A stretch of 60,774 nt of DNA from an uncultured Cytophagaceae bacterium (GTDB lineage Bacteria; Bacteroidota; Bacteroidia; Cytophagales; Spirosomataceae). Both the position numbers and the translations under genes were made by a program. The notes beneath the pieces are model-generated. The model was given only the letters and a program-made list of their open reading frames with translations. It did no database searches and was not told where the DNA came from. The stretch covers positions 1 to 60,774 of the forward strand of contig CAIZMB010000083.1 in NCBI GenBank assembly GCA_903933935.1, given 5' to 3'. The stretch's first letter is position 1; each line of letters begins with the position of its first letter. Of the stretch, positions 9,633 through 19,260 are shown in pieces.

Positions 9633-11753
9633 ATGCAGAAATTATTTACACTTATTTTGCTGTTTTTCTCATTAACCAGCCTAGCTAAAACCTATGATCC
9701 ATATAAGATCCAGGCGAAAAGAGTGACCATCCACCGCGATGAATGGGGAATTCCACATATATACGGGAAGACCGATGCCGATGCTGTATTTGGCCTGATG
9801 TTTGCCCAATGTGAGGATGATTTTGCCCGAGTAGAAATGAATTACATTGAAAAATTGGGTCGAATGTCTGAGGTCAAAGGAGAAAATGAGTTGGCCTATG
9901 ACCTATATATCAAATTGATCATTGACGAAAATGAGGCTAAAGAAGAATACAAAACAAGCCCTCTTTGGCTAAAAAAACTTTTGAATGCCTATGCAGGCGG
10001 GATCAATTACTTTTTAAAGACGCATCCTGAAATTAAACCGAGGTTAATCACCCATTTTGAGCCTTGGTTTCCTTTATTATGGACCGATGGTTCCATTGGC
10101 GCTATATCAACAGGTGACATAACGGAAAAAGAAACGGCCCTTTTTTATGGTTTACCAAAGCAAACGGCCCAAGTAAAATACCAAAACCCAGATGAAAAAT
10201 TAACTGGTTCAAATGGTTTTGCGGTGGGACCTTCTCTTTCGTCCACGGGGAATTCACTCTTGTACATTAACCCGCACGTAACTTTTTATTTTAGACCTGA
10301 GGTGCATGTCAATAGCGAAGAAGGATTATCCGTGTACGGGGCCGTAACTTGGGGGCAATTCTTTGTCTATCAAGGATTTAATGCTTTTAATGGGTGGATG
10401 CATACCTCATCCCAAGTAGATGTAGCAGATGCCTATTTTGAAACGACAAGAAATAACAAAGGAATCATGGAATACCTCCTAGATGGAAATTGGATTCCAT
10501 TGAAGACGAAATGGATTTCAGTCGGCAAACGTAGAATCAAAACTTATTACAACCACCGAGGTCCCATTTTAGCCGCTAGAAATGGAAAATGGATTTCCGT
10601 TCGCTCATATAATCGGGCCAGAAAAAGTCTGATTCAAAGTTGGCTCAGAACGAAATCAACTGGTTTTGCCGACTTTAAACGCATTATGGAAATGCGTGCA
10701 AATACCTCCAATAACACCGTTTATGCCGACAATAAAGGAAATATAGCTTATTGGCACGGGAATTTTGTACCTCGAAGAGAGCCCTCTCTCGATTGGGGCA
10801 TCCCCCAAGATGGGTCTACCTCTAAGAACGACTGGAAAGGAATGCACCCTTTGGAAGAAATTGTGCACAGCTATAATCCCAAAACGGCTTGGATTCAAAA
10901 CTGTAACTCCACCCCTTTTACTGTTTCAGGTGCATCTAGTCCAAAAAGAGCCAATTACCCGGTTTACATGGCACCTGATGGAGAAAACTTTCGCGATCGC
11001 AATGCGGTTCGTTTATTTTCCCAAACCAATAAATTGGACTTGAATTCTTTAATCAGTCTAGGGTACGACCGACGGTTAACTGCTTTTGAGGTATTGATTC
11101 CATCCCTTATACAAGCGGCTTCTAAAGAATTGGATTTGACTGAGATCGTGAAAGAATTAAAAAATTGGGATTTCAAAGCCTCTACATCTTCCATAGCTCA
11201 AACATTAGCCGTTCGTTGGGGTCAAAAAATCATGCCTAAAATCCCTAAAACCAAACTATTTGGAGGTGAAACGGATGTTGTTCAAGACATTGAAAAATAT
11301 GCCCGCTCAGGTTCAAAGCAGGAAATGGTCCAAGCGCTAAGAGAAGTGATGGCTGACCTACAAAAAGATTTTGGGACATGGCGCTTGACTTGGGGCGAAT
11401 TGAATCGTTTCCAACGGATTGCCAACAAAGATGTCAATCAAATGGATGATGAAAAGCCGAGTATTGCGGTACCCTTTACTTCCTCCGCCTGGGGCCAACT
11501 TCCCTCCTACACAAGTCGCTCCATTCAAGGATCGAAAAAATGGTATGGTGTAAATGGAAATAGTTTTATTGCTGCTGTGGAATTTGGCCCAAAAATAAAG
11601 GCTTATTCTTTATTAGCCGGGGGAGAAAATGGAAATCCTAATTCCCCTCATTTTTTCGATCAAGGCCAAATGTATGCGGAAGGAAAATTCAAGGAGGTCT
11701 ATTTTTATCGGACTGACGTATTAAAACATACGGTTACCTCCTATCATCCCTAA
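9633..11753 (+). CDS. Penicillin-acylase-family (S45, Ntn-hydrolase) amidase
   Basis: 706-aa periplasmic N-terminal-nucleophile amidohydrolase that cleaves amide-linked acyl groups. It has a signal peptide (1-18), then the alpha region with VTIHRDEWGIPHIYG and DADAVFGLMFAQCEDDF, diagnostic of the family. The autoprocessing site is KLTGSNGFAVG, making Ser193 the predicted nucleophile at the start of the beta chain. NPHVTFYFRPEVH follows. The length fits the aculeacin/acyl-homoserine-lactone acylase group better than classical penicillin G acylase (about 850 aa). The gene stands alone after a terminator and converges on the hydrolase at 11795. The natural substrate is unknown: N-acyl amino acids, N-acyl-homoserine lactones and beta-lactams are all possible. 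Confidence 0.88.
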   Translation: MQKLFTLILLFFSLTSLAKTYDPYKIQAKRVTIHRDEWGIPHIYGKTDADAVFGLMFAQCEDDFARVEMNYIEKLGRMSEVKGENELAYDLYIKLIIDENEAKEEYKTSPLWLKKLLNAYAGGINYFLKTHPEIKPRLITHFEPWFPLLWTDGSIGAISTGDITEKETALFYGLPKQTAQVKYQNPDEKLTGSNGFAVGPSLSSTGNSLLYINPHVTFYFRPEVHVNSEEGLSVYGAVTWGQFFVYQGFNAFNGWMHTSSQVDVADAYFETTRNNKGIMEYLLDGNWIPLKTKWISVGKRRIKTYYNHRGPILAARNGKWISVRSYNRARKSLIQSWLRTKSTGFADFKRIMEMRANTSNNTVYADNKGNIAYWHGNFVPRREPSLDWGIPQDGSTSKNDWKGMHPLEEIVHSYNPKTAWIQNCNSTPFTVSGASSPKRANYPVYMAPDGENFRDRNAVRLFSQTNKLDLNSLISLGYDRRLTAFEVLIPSLIQAASKELDLTEIVKELKNWDFKASTSSIAQTLAVRWGQKIMPKIPKTKLFGGETDVVQDIEKYARSGSKQEMVQALREVMADLQKDFGTWRLTWGELNRFQRIANKDVNQMDDEKPSIAVPFTSSAWGQLPSYTSRSIQGSKKWYGVNGNSFIAAVEFGPKIKAYSLLAGGENGNPNSPHFFDQGQMYAEGKFKEVYFYRTDVLKHTVTSYHP

Positions 11754-11794
11754 GGTTTAATGGTTGAATTTTATTTAATAACTAAATCGACAAC

Positions 11795-12514
11795 TTATTT
11801 AGAAGAATTTGTTATCCAAGAATGTATCGCATCGACGTATTTTTGACAATCACTTTCTAACATTAAATCATGGGATCCTCCTTCCAATAAGGAAAGTTTA
11901 GCTCCATATTTTTTAGCCGTTTGTTCAAATTCGCTGACGGAAATTAGTTGGTCCTCCGTGCCCCCCATCACTAGCATGGGCATTCGTTTCTTCAATCGGC
12001 CGATAGGAATTAGCAATTGCAGATAGGCCCAAAAAGATTCCGAGCACATCTTGTTGGCATAGTACGCAGACCTAACATTTATAGAAAACATTAAATGAGG
12101 ATACCTTTTGAAAACACCCAATAAATTCGCTTGGAACAAGTATTTGAATGCGCCGGGATGATTGATTAATACACGAAGACTAGGCAAAAGCACACCTGAT
12201 GGCGGTACCGATGACATTAATATTGCTTTTTTACATCTTCCTTTGGCCAAAAATTTTTGTAGAATCATCCCTCCCATCGAATGGCCGACGATGATGGGAT
12301 CTTCCTCCAACCTATCCACGATGTCTGCAAGTGCATTCACATAATCATCCAATGATAAATGAATCGCTTTTGTGCTTCCTTGTTGAGCATGTCCCGGAAG
12401 GTCAAAGGCGATGCAATGATAACCTAGCTGCTCAAAATAAGGAATAAAATACTCCTCCCAGCACCAAGCCCCATGACACATTCCATGAACAAAAACGATT
12501 GTTTCCTTCATCAA
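11795..12514 (-). CDS. Alpha/beta hydrolase
   Basis: 239-aa cytoplasmic alpha/beta-hydrolase. The oxyanion strand is VFVHGMCHGAWCW, the nucleophile elbow VGHSMGG (Ser79), the acid Asp188 (GGTEDQLI) and the base His215 (GGSHDLML). No signal peptide is seen. The start overlaps the stop of the upstream monooxygenase by 4 bases (ATGA), so the two are translationally coupled. With an FMO/Baeyer-Villiger-like partner, a reasonable inference is that it hydrolyses an ester or lactone made by that enzyme. The sequence alone does not separate esterase from lactonase or C-C hydrolase. Confidence 0.88.
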   Translation of the reverse strand: MMKETIVFVHGMCHGAWCWEEYFIPYFEQLGYHCIAFDLPGHAQQGSTKAIHLSLDDYVNALADIVDRLEEDPIIVGHSMGGMILQKFLAKGRCKKAILMSSVPPSGVLLPSLRVLINHPGAFKYLFQANLLGVFKRYPHLMFSINVRSAYYANKMCSESFWAYLQLLIPIGRLKKRMPMLVMGGTEDQLISVSEFEQTAKKYGAKLSLLEGGSHDLMLESDCQKYVDAIHSWITNSSK

Positions 12515-13815
12515 GCAGGTGATTTACTCACATAATTTTTAGGCAAGTGTTTTTTGAGTTGTTTGATAAATAGATGAAAGTCAACAGTTATCGTATGTCG
12601 CGGCGTTTTTATCTGATTTAAATGAGGATGAGTAACTTCTTTTTGACATAAATCCGCAATATTTTCAGGGCGTTTCCAAAGGCCTTTGATGGCTCTTGCG
12701 GCAATTTTACTCTGTAATTCCGCGGCAGGCCAAATGCATCCCAATGGTTGAAACATCCCCACAAAAAAGAGATTTTCATATTTTTCATGCAGCATTTTTA
12801 AGTATAGAGGAACATCTCCTTCGCTATAATTTAAAAAGTCTTTTCGAAAAAAAGGATGCTCTAAAATATACCCTGTGCATGCGATGATGGTATCAAATTC
12901 CTCCACAGATCCATCCTTAAAGTGTACATTTTGGCCATCAAAGCGTTCAATGTCAACTTTAGGAAATACCTTCCCATGCCTTATTTTATACAAAAGCTCT
13001 TCGTTGATTGTCGGATGAGTTCCTGTAATCGAATGCTCAGGTTCTGGCAAGCCATAATTTTTATTGGATCCTGAAAAAATCTTAACCGATAATTCAGATA
13101 AGAAAAACTTTAAACCCGTAGGTAAAAAAGCAAAGCGTGAAGCCACGATATCACTCGGTTTTCCAAATAAAAATTTAGGGACGATTCGGTATCCTCGACG
13201 CCAACTAATCATCGTTTTGCTACTGACCCGACTTGTTTCTACCGCTACATCGCAGGCTGAATTTCCACCTCCAATGACTAAAATTCGCTGTCCTGCAAAT
13301 GGTTTTGCATGCTTAAATTCGTGCGAATGCATAAATTTACCTGTGAAATTTCCGGGATATTGAGGTAGTCTGGGTTTCCAATGGTGGCCATTGCAAACGA
13401 CTAGATGCGAAAATATTTCTGTCTTTTCAGTGCCCCCATTGATCGTTTTGACCACCCATTGGTTTGAATGGTCTAGTTCACAAGATTGAACGAGGGTATT
13501 AAACTCAATCCGCGGATATAAATTAAATTTCGCCGCATAAGCCTGAAAATAACATCGCAGTTGGTCATGAGAAGGATAATCAGGAATACCCAATTCAAAC
13601 TCATCAAAGGTGAAATCTTCGTATTCCGAAAGCGTTTTTGAACTGATGATATGCGTTGTTTCAAATACACTTGAATGACCAATTTTTTCATTATAAATCC
13701 AATTACCCCCAACATCAGAATTAAAATCATAACAAACGACATCTAAGCCTTGGTCCATTATATTTTTCAGAGCGGTAATTCCGGATGGCCCAGCACCTAT
13801 CACACAAACTTTCAT
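12511..13815 (-). CDS. Flavin-containing monooxygenase (FMO type)
   Basis: 434-aa FAD/NADPH monooxygenase that inserts one oxygen atom into a soft nucleophile or ketone. The FAD-binding GAGPSG lies at 7-12, the NADPH-binding GGGNSA at 182-187, and the FMO fingerprint FTGKFMHSHEF at 157-167 fits F-x-G-x3-H-x3-(Y/F). A classical Baeyer-Villiger enzyme would end this motif in Trp or Pro, so an FMO class is favoured. A late TG motif (ACTGYILEHPFF) is also present. It is the first gene of a two-gene operon with the alpha/beta hydrolase. The substrate is unknown. Confidence 0.9.
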   Translation of the reverse strand: MKVCVIGAGPSGITALKNIMDQGLDVVCYDFNSDVGGNWIYNEKIGHSSVFETTHIISSKTLSEYEDFTFDEFELGIPDYPSHDQLRCYFQAYAAKFNLYPRIEFNTLVQSCELDHSNQWVVKTINGGTEKTEIFSHLVVCNGHHWKPRLPQYPGNFTGKFMHSHEFKHAKPFAGQRILVIGGGNSACDVAVETSRVSSKTMISWRRGYRIVPKFLFGKPSDIVASRFAFLPTGLKFFLSELSVKIFSGSNKNYGLPEPEHSITGTHPTINEELLYKIRHGKVFPKVDIERFDGQNVHFKDGSVEEFDTIIACTGYILEHPFFRKDFLNYSEGDVPLYLKMLHEKYENLFFVGMFQPLGCIWPAAELQSKIAARAIKGLWKRPENIADLCQKEVTHPHLNQIKTPRHTITVDFHLFIKQLKKHLPKNYVSKSPA

Positions 13816-14158
13816 AGAGAATGATTAATTTTTACTACCTAGCTTTAAATAGGCTTTAGCGTTTTTTTAACAAATTACTGGTTTATCAAAAACTTTACAA
13901 GCCTTCCAATAAATTCGATATAAAACTTAAATGCAATTCCTCGGACTTTTAGATCAGATAGCCCTATCCTGGCATGTCAGTAAGATTTCCAATTAACTAT
14001 TAAAGTCAAACCCTTCGAAAAATAGACCCAACTCAAGTCAATTAGCGCCCCTTCAATTCATCTCAATGGGGTAACTTGTCCAATTTGACACAAGTAAAAT
14101 TCATCAAAAACGATAATTACAATTTTCTCATTATATTTATCTACCTAAACCTCATTGC
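13816..14158. promoter_or_regulatory. Divergent intergenic region (FMO operon / DUF3500 cluster)
   Basis: 343 bp between two outward-facing transcription units, so promoters for both should be here. Just upstream of 14159 a TATATTTA string resembles a -7 element (TAnnTTTG with one mismatch). No gene or strong hairpin is visible. Confidence 0.45.
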
Positions 14159-15229
14159 ATGAAGATCAAAGTCATTAGTCTAATTATCATTCTTTTACCC
14201 ATTTATTTAAAGACAAAGGCGCAAACACCGGCCAACTTATTTAAAGTGGCCACAAGATTCATCAACACACTTTCTAGCGCGGAACAAAAATTAGCTATAT
14301 ACTCCTTTGATGATAAAAAAAGAGTTCTTTGGACAAATTTGCCCGTGGGCCAAGCGCCCCGTCCGGGCATTCGATATGGCGATTTATCAGATTCGAGTAG
14401 ACTCGTATTTCACCGCGTCTTGAGTGAAACGTTAAGTTCGCAGGGCTATTTGAAAACTACTTCCATCATGCAATTAGATGATATTTTGAATGTTTTATAT
14501 CAAAAAGCTTTTGACGATGGAAAAATAAAAAAAGAATTACTGACCATGACTCAAAATCTTAAATGGGATCATGGCAATTATTATATTTCATTTTTTGGTA
14601 TGCCGACCATGAATGGAAATTGGAGTTTTAACCTAGGCGGTCATCACATTGCATTATCCATGACGACGGATGGCAAAAAAATTAGTGTATCTCCGTATTT
14701 TATTGGCACAGACCCAGCCGAAGTTAAGTCGGGAAAATATGCTGGATTGCGCGTATTGAGCAAAGAGGAAGACTATGGATTTTTGTTGGTGCACTCACTG
14801 AGCGACAAGCAAAAAGCAAAAGCCATCTTATCCCGAAGTATCCCCAAGGATATCATTACGAACCCCAAAAGTAGCCAACGAATTGATACGTATGATGGCA
14901 TCTCAGTCGCGGAATTCAATGAGGTCCAAAAAGCCTATTTGAAATTCACAATCCAGGAATATGTCCACAATTTTGAACATGAAAAGGCGCATGAAATTTT
15001 AGAAAAAATGGAAAAGTCAGGATATAAAAACATGTACTTTGCATGGATAGGCAGTTTAGAAAATGACAAACCCCATTATTACATGATTCACAGCCCTGAA
15101 TTCTTGATTGAATACGATAATGTGGGTTTTCAAAACGATGGCAATCATATTCATGCCATTTTCAGAGAAACGGGAAATGATTTTGGTGAAGATATTCTCA
15201 AGCAACATTACAACGAATCACATAAATAG
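14159..15229 (+). CDS. DUF3500-family exported protein
   Basis: 356 aa with a signal peptide (about 1-21, ending KAQT). The body matches DUF3500: an N-terminal helical part with FINTLSSAEQKLAIY, the conserved LPVGQAPRPGIRYGDLSDSS, and the core NGNWSFNLGGHHIALSMT with two His, then YDGISVAEF and YYMIHSPEFLIEYDN. The conserved His/Glu residues suggest an enzyme, but no DUF3500 reaction is known to me. It is the first gene of a same-strand set with a DUF1080 protein 35 bases downstream and a large cytochrome c protein, suggesting a part in extracytoplasmic sugar oxidation or degradation. Confidence 0.82.
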   Translation: MKIKVISLIIILLPIYLKTKAQTPANLFKVATRFINTLSSAEQKLAIYSFDDKKRVLWTNLPVGQAPRPGIRYGDLSDSSRLVFHRVLSETLSSQGYLKTTSIMQLDDILNVLYQKAFDDGKIKKELLTMTQNLKWDHGNYYISFFGMPTMNGNWSFNLGGHHIALSMTTDGKKISVSPYFIGTDPAEVKSGKYAGLRVLSKEEDYGFLLVHSLSDKQKAKAILSRSIPKDIITNPKSSQRIDTYDGISVAEFNEVQKAYLKFTIQEYVHNFEHEKAHEILEKMEKSGYKNMYFAWIGSLENDKPHYYMIHSPEFLIEYDNVGFQNDGNHIHAIFRETGNDFGEDILKQHYNESHK

Positions 15230-15264
15230 ATTGTACAAATACATCAACCCCAATAAATAAAATT

Positions 15265-15957
15265 ATGAGCGTACATAGGACTAGAATTCTGCACATAGAT
15301 AGCTTATCAAAATTGTTTTTTAACCTTTCGGTTTTTTTATTCATTCTAATTTTAAGTTCACTAAACGTATCTGGCCAGTCGACCGTCAAATCCTTATCTC
15401 TTTTTGATGGAAAAACCCTCAAGGGATGGAAAACGGTAGATCCAACGCATGAAAAGCTATGGTTTGTGAGCGATAGCGTGATTAGAAGTGGAGATGGCAT
15501 CCATAAAATACCGGCCAACACCTACCTGCATACCACTCGGGAATATGGTGACTTTGAATTCCGCTGTCTTTTCCGCTTATCGGGTGACCCCAAGACAGGA
15601 TTGATCAATAGCGGTATTCAATATCGTTCGGTTATAGAAGGAGGAAAAATGGTCGGATATCAAGCAGATATTGGAAATGGCTATTGGGGAGATATTTATG
15701 ATGAACATCGCCGTGGTAAATTGGTCGGCGGAGATCTTAGCACGCTCAAACATCTTCTCAAGGAAGATGGTTGGAATAGTTATATCATCCGTTGCAAAGG
15801 CAATCTTCATGAACTTTACATTAATGGGGTAAAAACTTGCGAGTATATTGAAAGAGACTCAAAAATACCTCAAAAGGGGGTTATTGCAGTTCAAATTCAT
15901 AGTGGAGGTGTTGCCCAAGTTGAATTTAGGGATTTGACTATTTCTGAAATTCCCTGA
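15265..15957 (+). CDS. DUF1080 (3-keto-disaccharide hydrolase family) protein
   Basis: 230 aa. A hydrophobic N-terminus (about 18-33) is followed by one DUF1080 concanavalin-like beta-sandwich: SLFDGKTLKGWKTVD, YGDFEFRCLFRL, NSGIQYRSV, GYQADIGNGYWGDIYDE, and a final strand GVIAVQIHSGGVAQVEFRDL. Some characterised members of this family hydrolyse 3-keto-glycosides after a sugar dehydrogenase has oxidised C3. It lies 35 bases after the DUF3500 gene and about 100 bases before a cytochrome-linked propeller protein, which fits that role. The exact substrate is not known. The chosen ATG keeps the hydrophobic export segment. Confidence 0.87.
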   Translation: MSVHRTRILHIDSLSKLFFNLSVFLFILILSSLNVSGQSTVKSLSLFDGKTLKGWKTVDPTHEKLWFVSDSVIRSGDGIHKIPANTYLHTTREYGDFEFRCLFRLSGDPKTGLINSGIQYRSVIEGGKMVGYQADIGNGYWGDIYDEHRRGKLVGGDLSTLKHLLKEDGWNSYIIRCKGNLHELYINGVKTCEYIERDSKIPQKGVIAVQIHSGGVAQVEFRDLTISEIP

Positions 15958-16060
15958 TATGTAAAGTTCGAATTCTTTTGATTTTATTTGTTAAGCCTAT
16001 TTTGAAATGCCTGAACCGAAAAATTTATGCGCTGTTTTTGATACTCTTTTAAGAAAAATT

Positions 16061-19000
16061 ATGAAGCATTTCCTTGTATTTATTTCAATCTTACTTGTCA
16101 CGAGCCTTAATCCAAAAGCATTTGCTCAATCAAAAAAAACTCAATCAGTACGCACCAAGGTTTATACACCCGAGCAGGAGCTTGCTGGATTTAAAGTACC
16201 TGAAGGTTTTGTTATTGAATTGGTAGCGAGTGAAAAAGATGGATTGATTAATCCAATCGACCTTACTTTCGATGATGCGGGCAGGCTCTGGACTCAGACC
16301 GCAACGATGTACCCTTTGGACCCGATCGCCGACATCCAATGGAATGATTTGCTGAAACTCATGGATGATCCAGAAGCGCAGAAAAATCACCCGAACTTTA
16401 AACGGATATTGGATCTTTATCAAGGCAAAACAAAAGGTGTCGACAAAATTCTTGTGTTCTCTGACCTATATGGCAAGAATCCCGTCAAAACCAATATTTG
16501 GGCAGATGGGCTGACGATTCCCATGAGTATTTTACCCTACAAGCATGGAGCTTATGTGGTGCAAGGTTCTGAATTATTTTTTATGAATGATGCAGATCGG
16601 GATGGGAAAGCCGATCAGCGAACTCCCCTACTCACAGGTTTTGGCTTTACGGATACCCACACGATGGCGCATGTGCTCATCCGAGGTCCCGGCGACTGGA
16701 TTCATTTTAGCCAAGGAGCCCTAAATAAAAGTGGCGTTTCCTCTTTAAAAAGTGATGTAAAACTGAAGATCGATTACAGCAAGATTGCCCGTTTTTCCTT
16801 GGACGCAAAAAAACTGGAACTGGTCAGTTCTGGACTTAATAATATTTGGGGCTTTCAGCTTCGTGGCAATGGTCAGTGGTATGGTTCTGAAGCGAATGAT
16901 TTAGGTTATTCGGTTGCACCCATGGAACCCGGTACGGGTTTTCCAGGTATTGGCAATGAACGGCTTAGTCCTTACCAGCCTTTCATGCCTACGCTTCACG
17001 AGTTCCGTGTAGGCGGAACCGGAATATCAGGAACGGCATTCGCTGATGATGCCTCTGGATCCTTTCCCGAGGAATATAAAAATGTAGCGTTCCTCGCAAA
17101 TCCGATTACCAGTTCGATTAATGCGGTTCGGATCGTTCGTAATCCAGATGGTACCGTTACTGCTAAACATTTACCCGACATACTGACTTCCGAGGACGAC
17201 TGGTTTCGCCCGGTTAATATGGAGTTTGGACCAGATGGAAGCCTCTATATTGCGGATTGGTACAACAAGATTATTTCCCACAATGAACTACCGACTACAC
17301 ACCCGGATCGAGATAAGTCGCATGGACGTATCTGGCGTATCCGTCATGTAAGTCAAAAACCACGCGTGATCCTTGATTTCAATCAGGTGAAAACAGAAGA
17401 ACTGGTCAATTACCTCAAATCACCTTCTCTTTGGGAAAAACGTGCTGCCTGGCATCAGATTTCAGATCGCCCTATATCAGAAACCAAGGACTTAGCGATG
17501 AGTCTTAAGGCTCTGGCATCCGATGAATCTCAGGATGAGGTCACAAGAATACATGCCCTATGGTCATTGGAAGGAATTAAACACTATGATGCGACACTCC
17601 TTTCATTCCTTTTAAAATCCCCTCTGCAGGATCTTAGAAGGGAAGCTGTTCGTTCGCTGGCAAGCTTTTCACTGAAGCCGGGGGAAGTTGCCAGCTCAGT
17701 AAAAGAGCTCATGGAAGATAAGAATCCAACCGTTCGCTCTCAGGTCCTTCGTACGCTGTCGGAAATCAGCGGAGCCGACCAATCTACTATCGACATTCTG
17801 GTTCGTGCAAGTAAGCCTGAAATCCCTGGGAATGCGATGGGTGGGGCTTATGAAAGAAAATTTGAACGCTTTCTGGCGCGCAGGGCGCTCGAGCAATATG
17901 CTGGAGAATTACAAAAGTACCTTAATGTTCCATTGGCCACAGATATTGCTGCAGCAAATATATTGTGGGCTATCCAAGCATTGCCAGTTAAACAAAAGGA
18001 GACTGCTTTTCTGAAATTTTGGCCAACATCCCATATCACGACACTCGACGAATCTGCTTTTATCGGCATCGCGGAAATGCTAAGCAATAAAGAGATTTTC
18101 GAGGCTGTAAAGCCGGTGTTCCAAAATCCAGTTCATGCCGCCGCATATACCCAATTCGCCCTGCAAAATCAAGCACGAGTACAATCACCCAAGCTGACCG
18201 ATATGCTTTTGGTTCCGATTAGTACCTTACTTAAAAGTAATTCTCAGCCGAATATTGACCTGGCATTGGATGCCATTGGACGATTTAAAATGGATAAATT
18301 AAGAGAAGCCATTATCTCGTTAGTCAATGATCAAACCCCAGATAACACTCTAAAACTTACTTTGAAAGCTTTGGAGATTAATCCCAAAGCCAGTCAAGAA
18401 GTTTTTAGGCAGATCGTTCAGAATAAAAAATTGAGTTTTGAGGTGCGTGCAGCCGCACTGAATAGCCTTTCAAAAGCGAGTCCAACGGAGGGAGAAATGG
18501 CTTTATTGAAATGGATACCGGAACTGAAAGCAACTGAAAAAGCTGAAATGGTTAGCATTTTAGCGGGCTCTAACCAAAGTGCTACTGTATTAATGAATGT
18601 ATTTGGGCAAAAAGGATTGGATTTGTCGGCCTTCAATCTTTCTGCCGCAGAACGCATCGTCAATGCAAATCGCAGTGATCCTCGTGGTCAGGCCATTATG
18701 GAAGGAGTGAAAAAGCGGGAAGAGGAAAAAAAGAAGGCATTTGACGGGGAACTTAAAAGGTACATGGTGATCGCTAACAAGAACGGAGGGAACCCCAATG
18801 AAGGAAAAAAGCTTTTTCAGACTTGCCTGTTGTGTCACCAAGTTGGTAACAAAGGGCAGAATATTGCCCCGGCCTTAGACGGCTCTGCTTCCCGCGAATA
18901 CGAAGCACTCCTTACGGCTATTCTTAATCCTGATGCAGCAGTAGAATCCAGTTATGCGATTTACCGGGTGAAGAAAAAAGATGGTCAAAGTTTAGAAGGT

Positions 19001-19192
19001 TATTTGGTCAACAAAGATGCCCGGGGAACTACTCTTGCTTTTATGGGAGGTAGTCGAATATTTATTGAAACGGCCAACATCCAAAGCCAAGGTTTTCTAG
19101 GAGGTCGCTCGTTCATGACAAAAGGCTTGATCGATAATTATACAGATAAACAAGTGGCCGATTTGCTATCCTATATACGGACCTTAAAATAA
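16061..19192 (+). CDS. PVC-type propeller/HEAT/cytochrome c protein
   Basis: 1043-aa exported protein, probably a periplasmic sugar or alcohol dehydrogenase linked to respiration. In order: signal peptide (KHFLVFISILLVTS to AFAQ), a six-bladed propeller of the sorbosone-dehydrogenase type (about 40-430; GLNNIWGFQLRGNGQWYGS, GPDGSLYIADWYNKII), HEAT-like alpha repeats (about 440-850), and a C-terminal cytochrome c domain with CLLCH (Cys922, Cys925, His926). In-frame codons continue upstream to 16007, but only the ATG at 16061 starts directly on a signal peptide, so I use it. It follows DUF3500 and DUF1080 on the same strand and is closed by a hairpin. The cofactor of the propeller is not evident. 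Confidence 0.88.
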   Translation: MKHFLVFISILLVTSLNPKAFAQSKKTQSVRTKVYTPEQELAGFKVPEGFVIELVASEKDGLINPIDLTFDDAGRLWTQTATMYPLDPIADIQWNDLLKLMDDPEAQKNHPNFKRILDLYQGKTKGVDKILVFSDLYGKNPVKTNIWADGLTIPMSILPYKHGAYVVQGSELFFMNDADRDGKADQRTPLLTGFGFTDTHTMAHVLIRGPGDWIHFSQGALNKSGVSSLKSDVKLKIDYSKIARFSLDAKKLELVSSGLNNIWGFQLRGNGQWYGSEANDLGYSVAPMEPGTGFPGIGNERLSPYQPFMPTLHEFRVGGTGISGTAFADDASGSFPEEYKNVAFLANPITSSINAVRIVRNPDGTVTAKHLPDILTSEDDWFRPVNMEFGPDGSLYIADWYNKIISHNELPTTHPDRDKSHGRIWRIRHVSQKPRVILDFNQVKTEELVNYLKSPSLWEKRAAWHQISDRPISETKDLAMSLKALASDESQDEVTRIHALWSLEGIKHYDATLLSFLLKSPLQDLRREAVRSLASFSLKPGEVASSVKELMEDKNPTVRSQVLRTLSEISGADQSTIDILVRASKPEIPGNAMGGAYERKFERFLARRALEQYAGELQKYLNVPLATDIAAANILWAIQALPVKQKETAFLKFWPTSHITTLDESAFIGIAEMLSNKEIFEAVKPVFQNPVHAAAYTQFALQNQARVQSPKLTDMLLVPISTLLKSNSQPNIDLALDAIGRFKMDKLREAIISLVNDQTPDNTLKLTLKALEINPKASQEVFRQIVQNKKLSFEVRAAALNSLSKASPTEGEMALLKWIPELKATEKAEMVSILAGSNQSATVLMNVFGQKGLDLSAFNLSAAERIVNANRSDPRGQAIMEGVKKREEEKKKAFDGELKRYMVIANKNGGNPNEGKKLFQTCLLCHQVGNKGQNIAPALDGSASREYEALLTAILNPDAAVESSYAIYRVKKKDGQSLEGYLVNKDARGTTLAFMGGSRIFIETANIQSQGFLGGRSFMTKGLIDNYTDKQVADLLSYIRTLK

Positions 19193-19214
19193 TCTTCTGA
19201 AGCTATTTGTGACT

Positions 19215-19246
19215 AACAAAATCCACCCTTTAAGGTGATTTTTGTT
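19215..19246. terminator. Bidirectional terminator between the cytochrome gene and the TA module
   Basis: Imperfect hairpin whose core is CACC/GGTG, with A-rich and T-rich flanks that pair in part (arms 19215-19227 and 19234-19246). It sits between convergent genes and has T tracts on both strands, so it probably ends both transcripts. Confidence 0.65.
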
Positions 19247-19260
19247 ATGGAAGTAATAGA

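Noticed and set aside
16007-16060. Upstream start for the cytochrome/propeller protein
   Set aside because: It would put 18 polar residues before a clear signal peptide; the ATG at 16061 is the better start.
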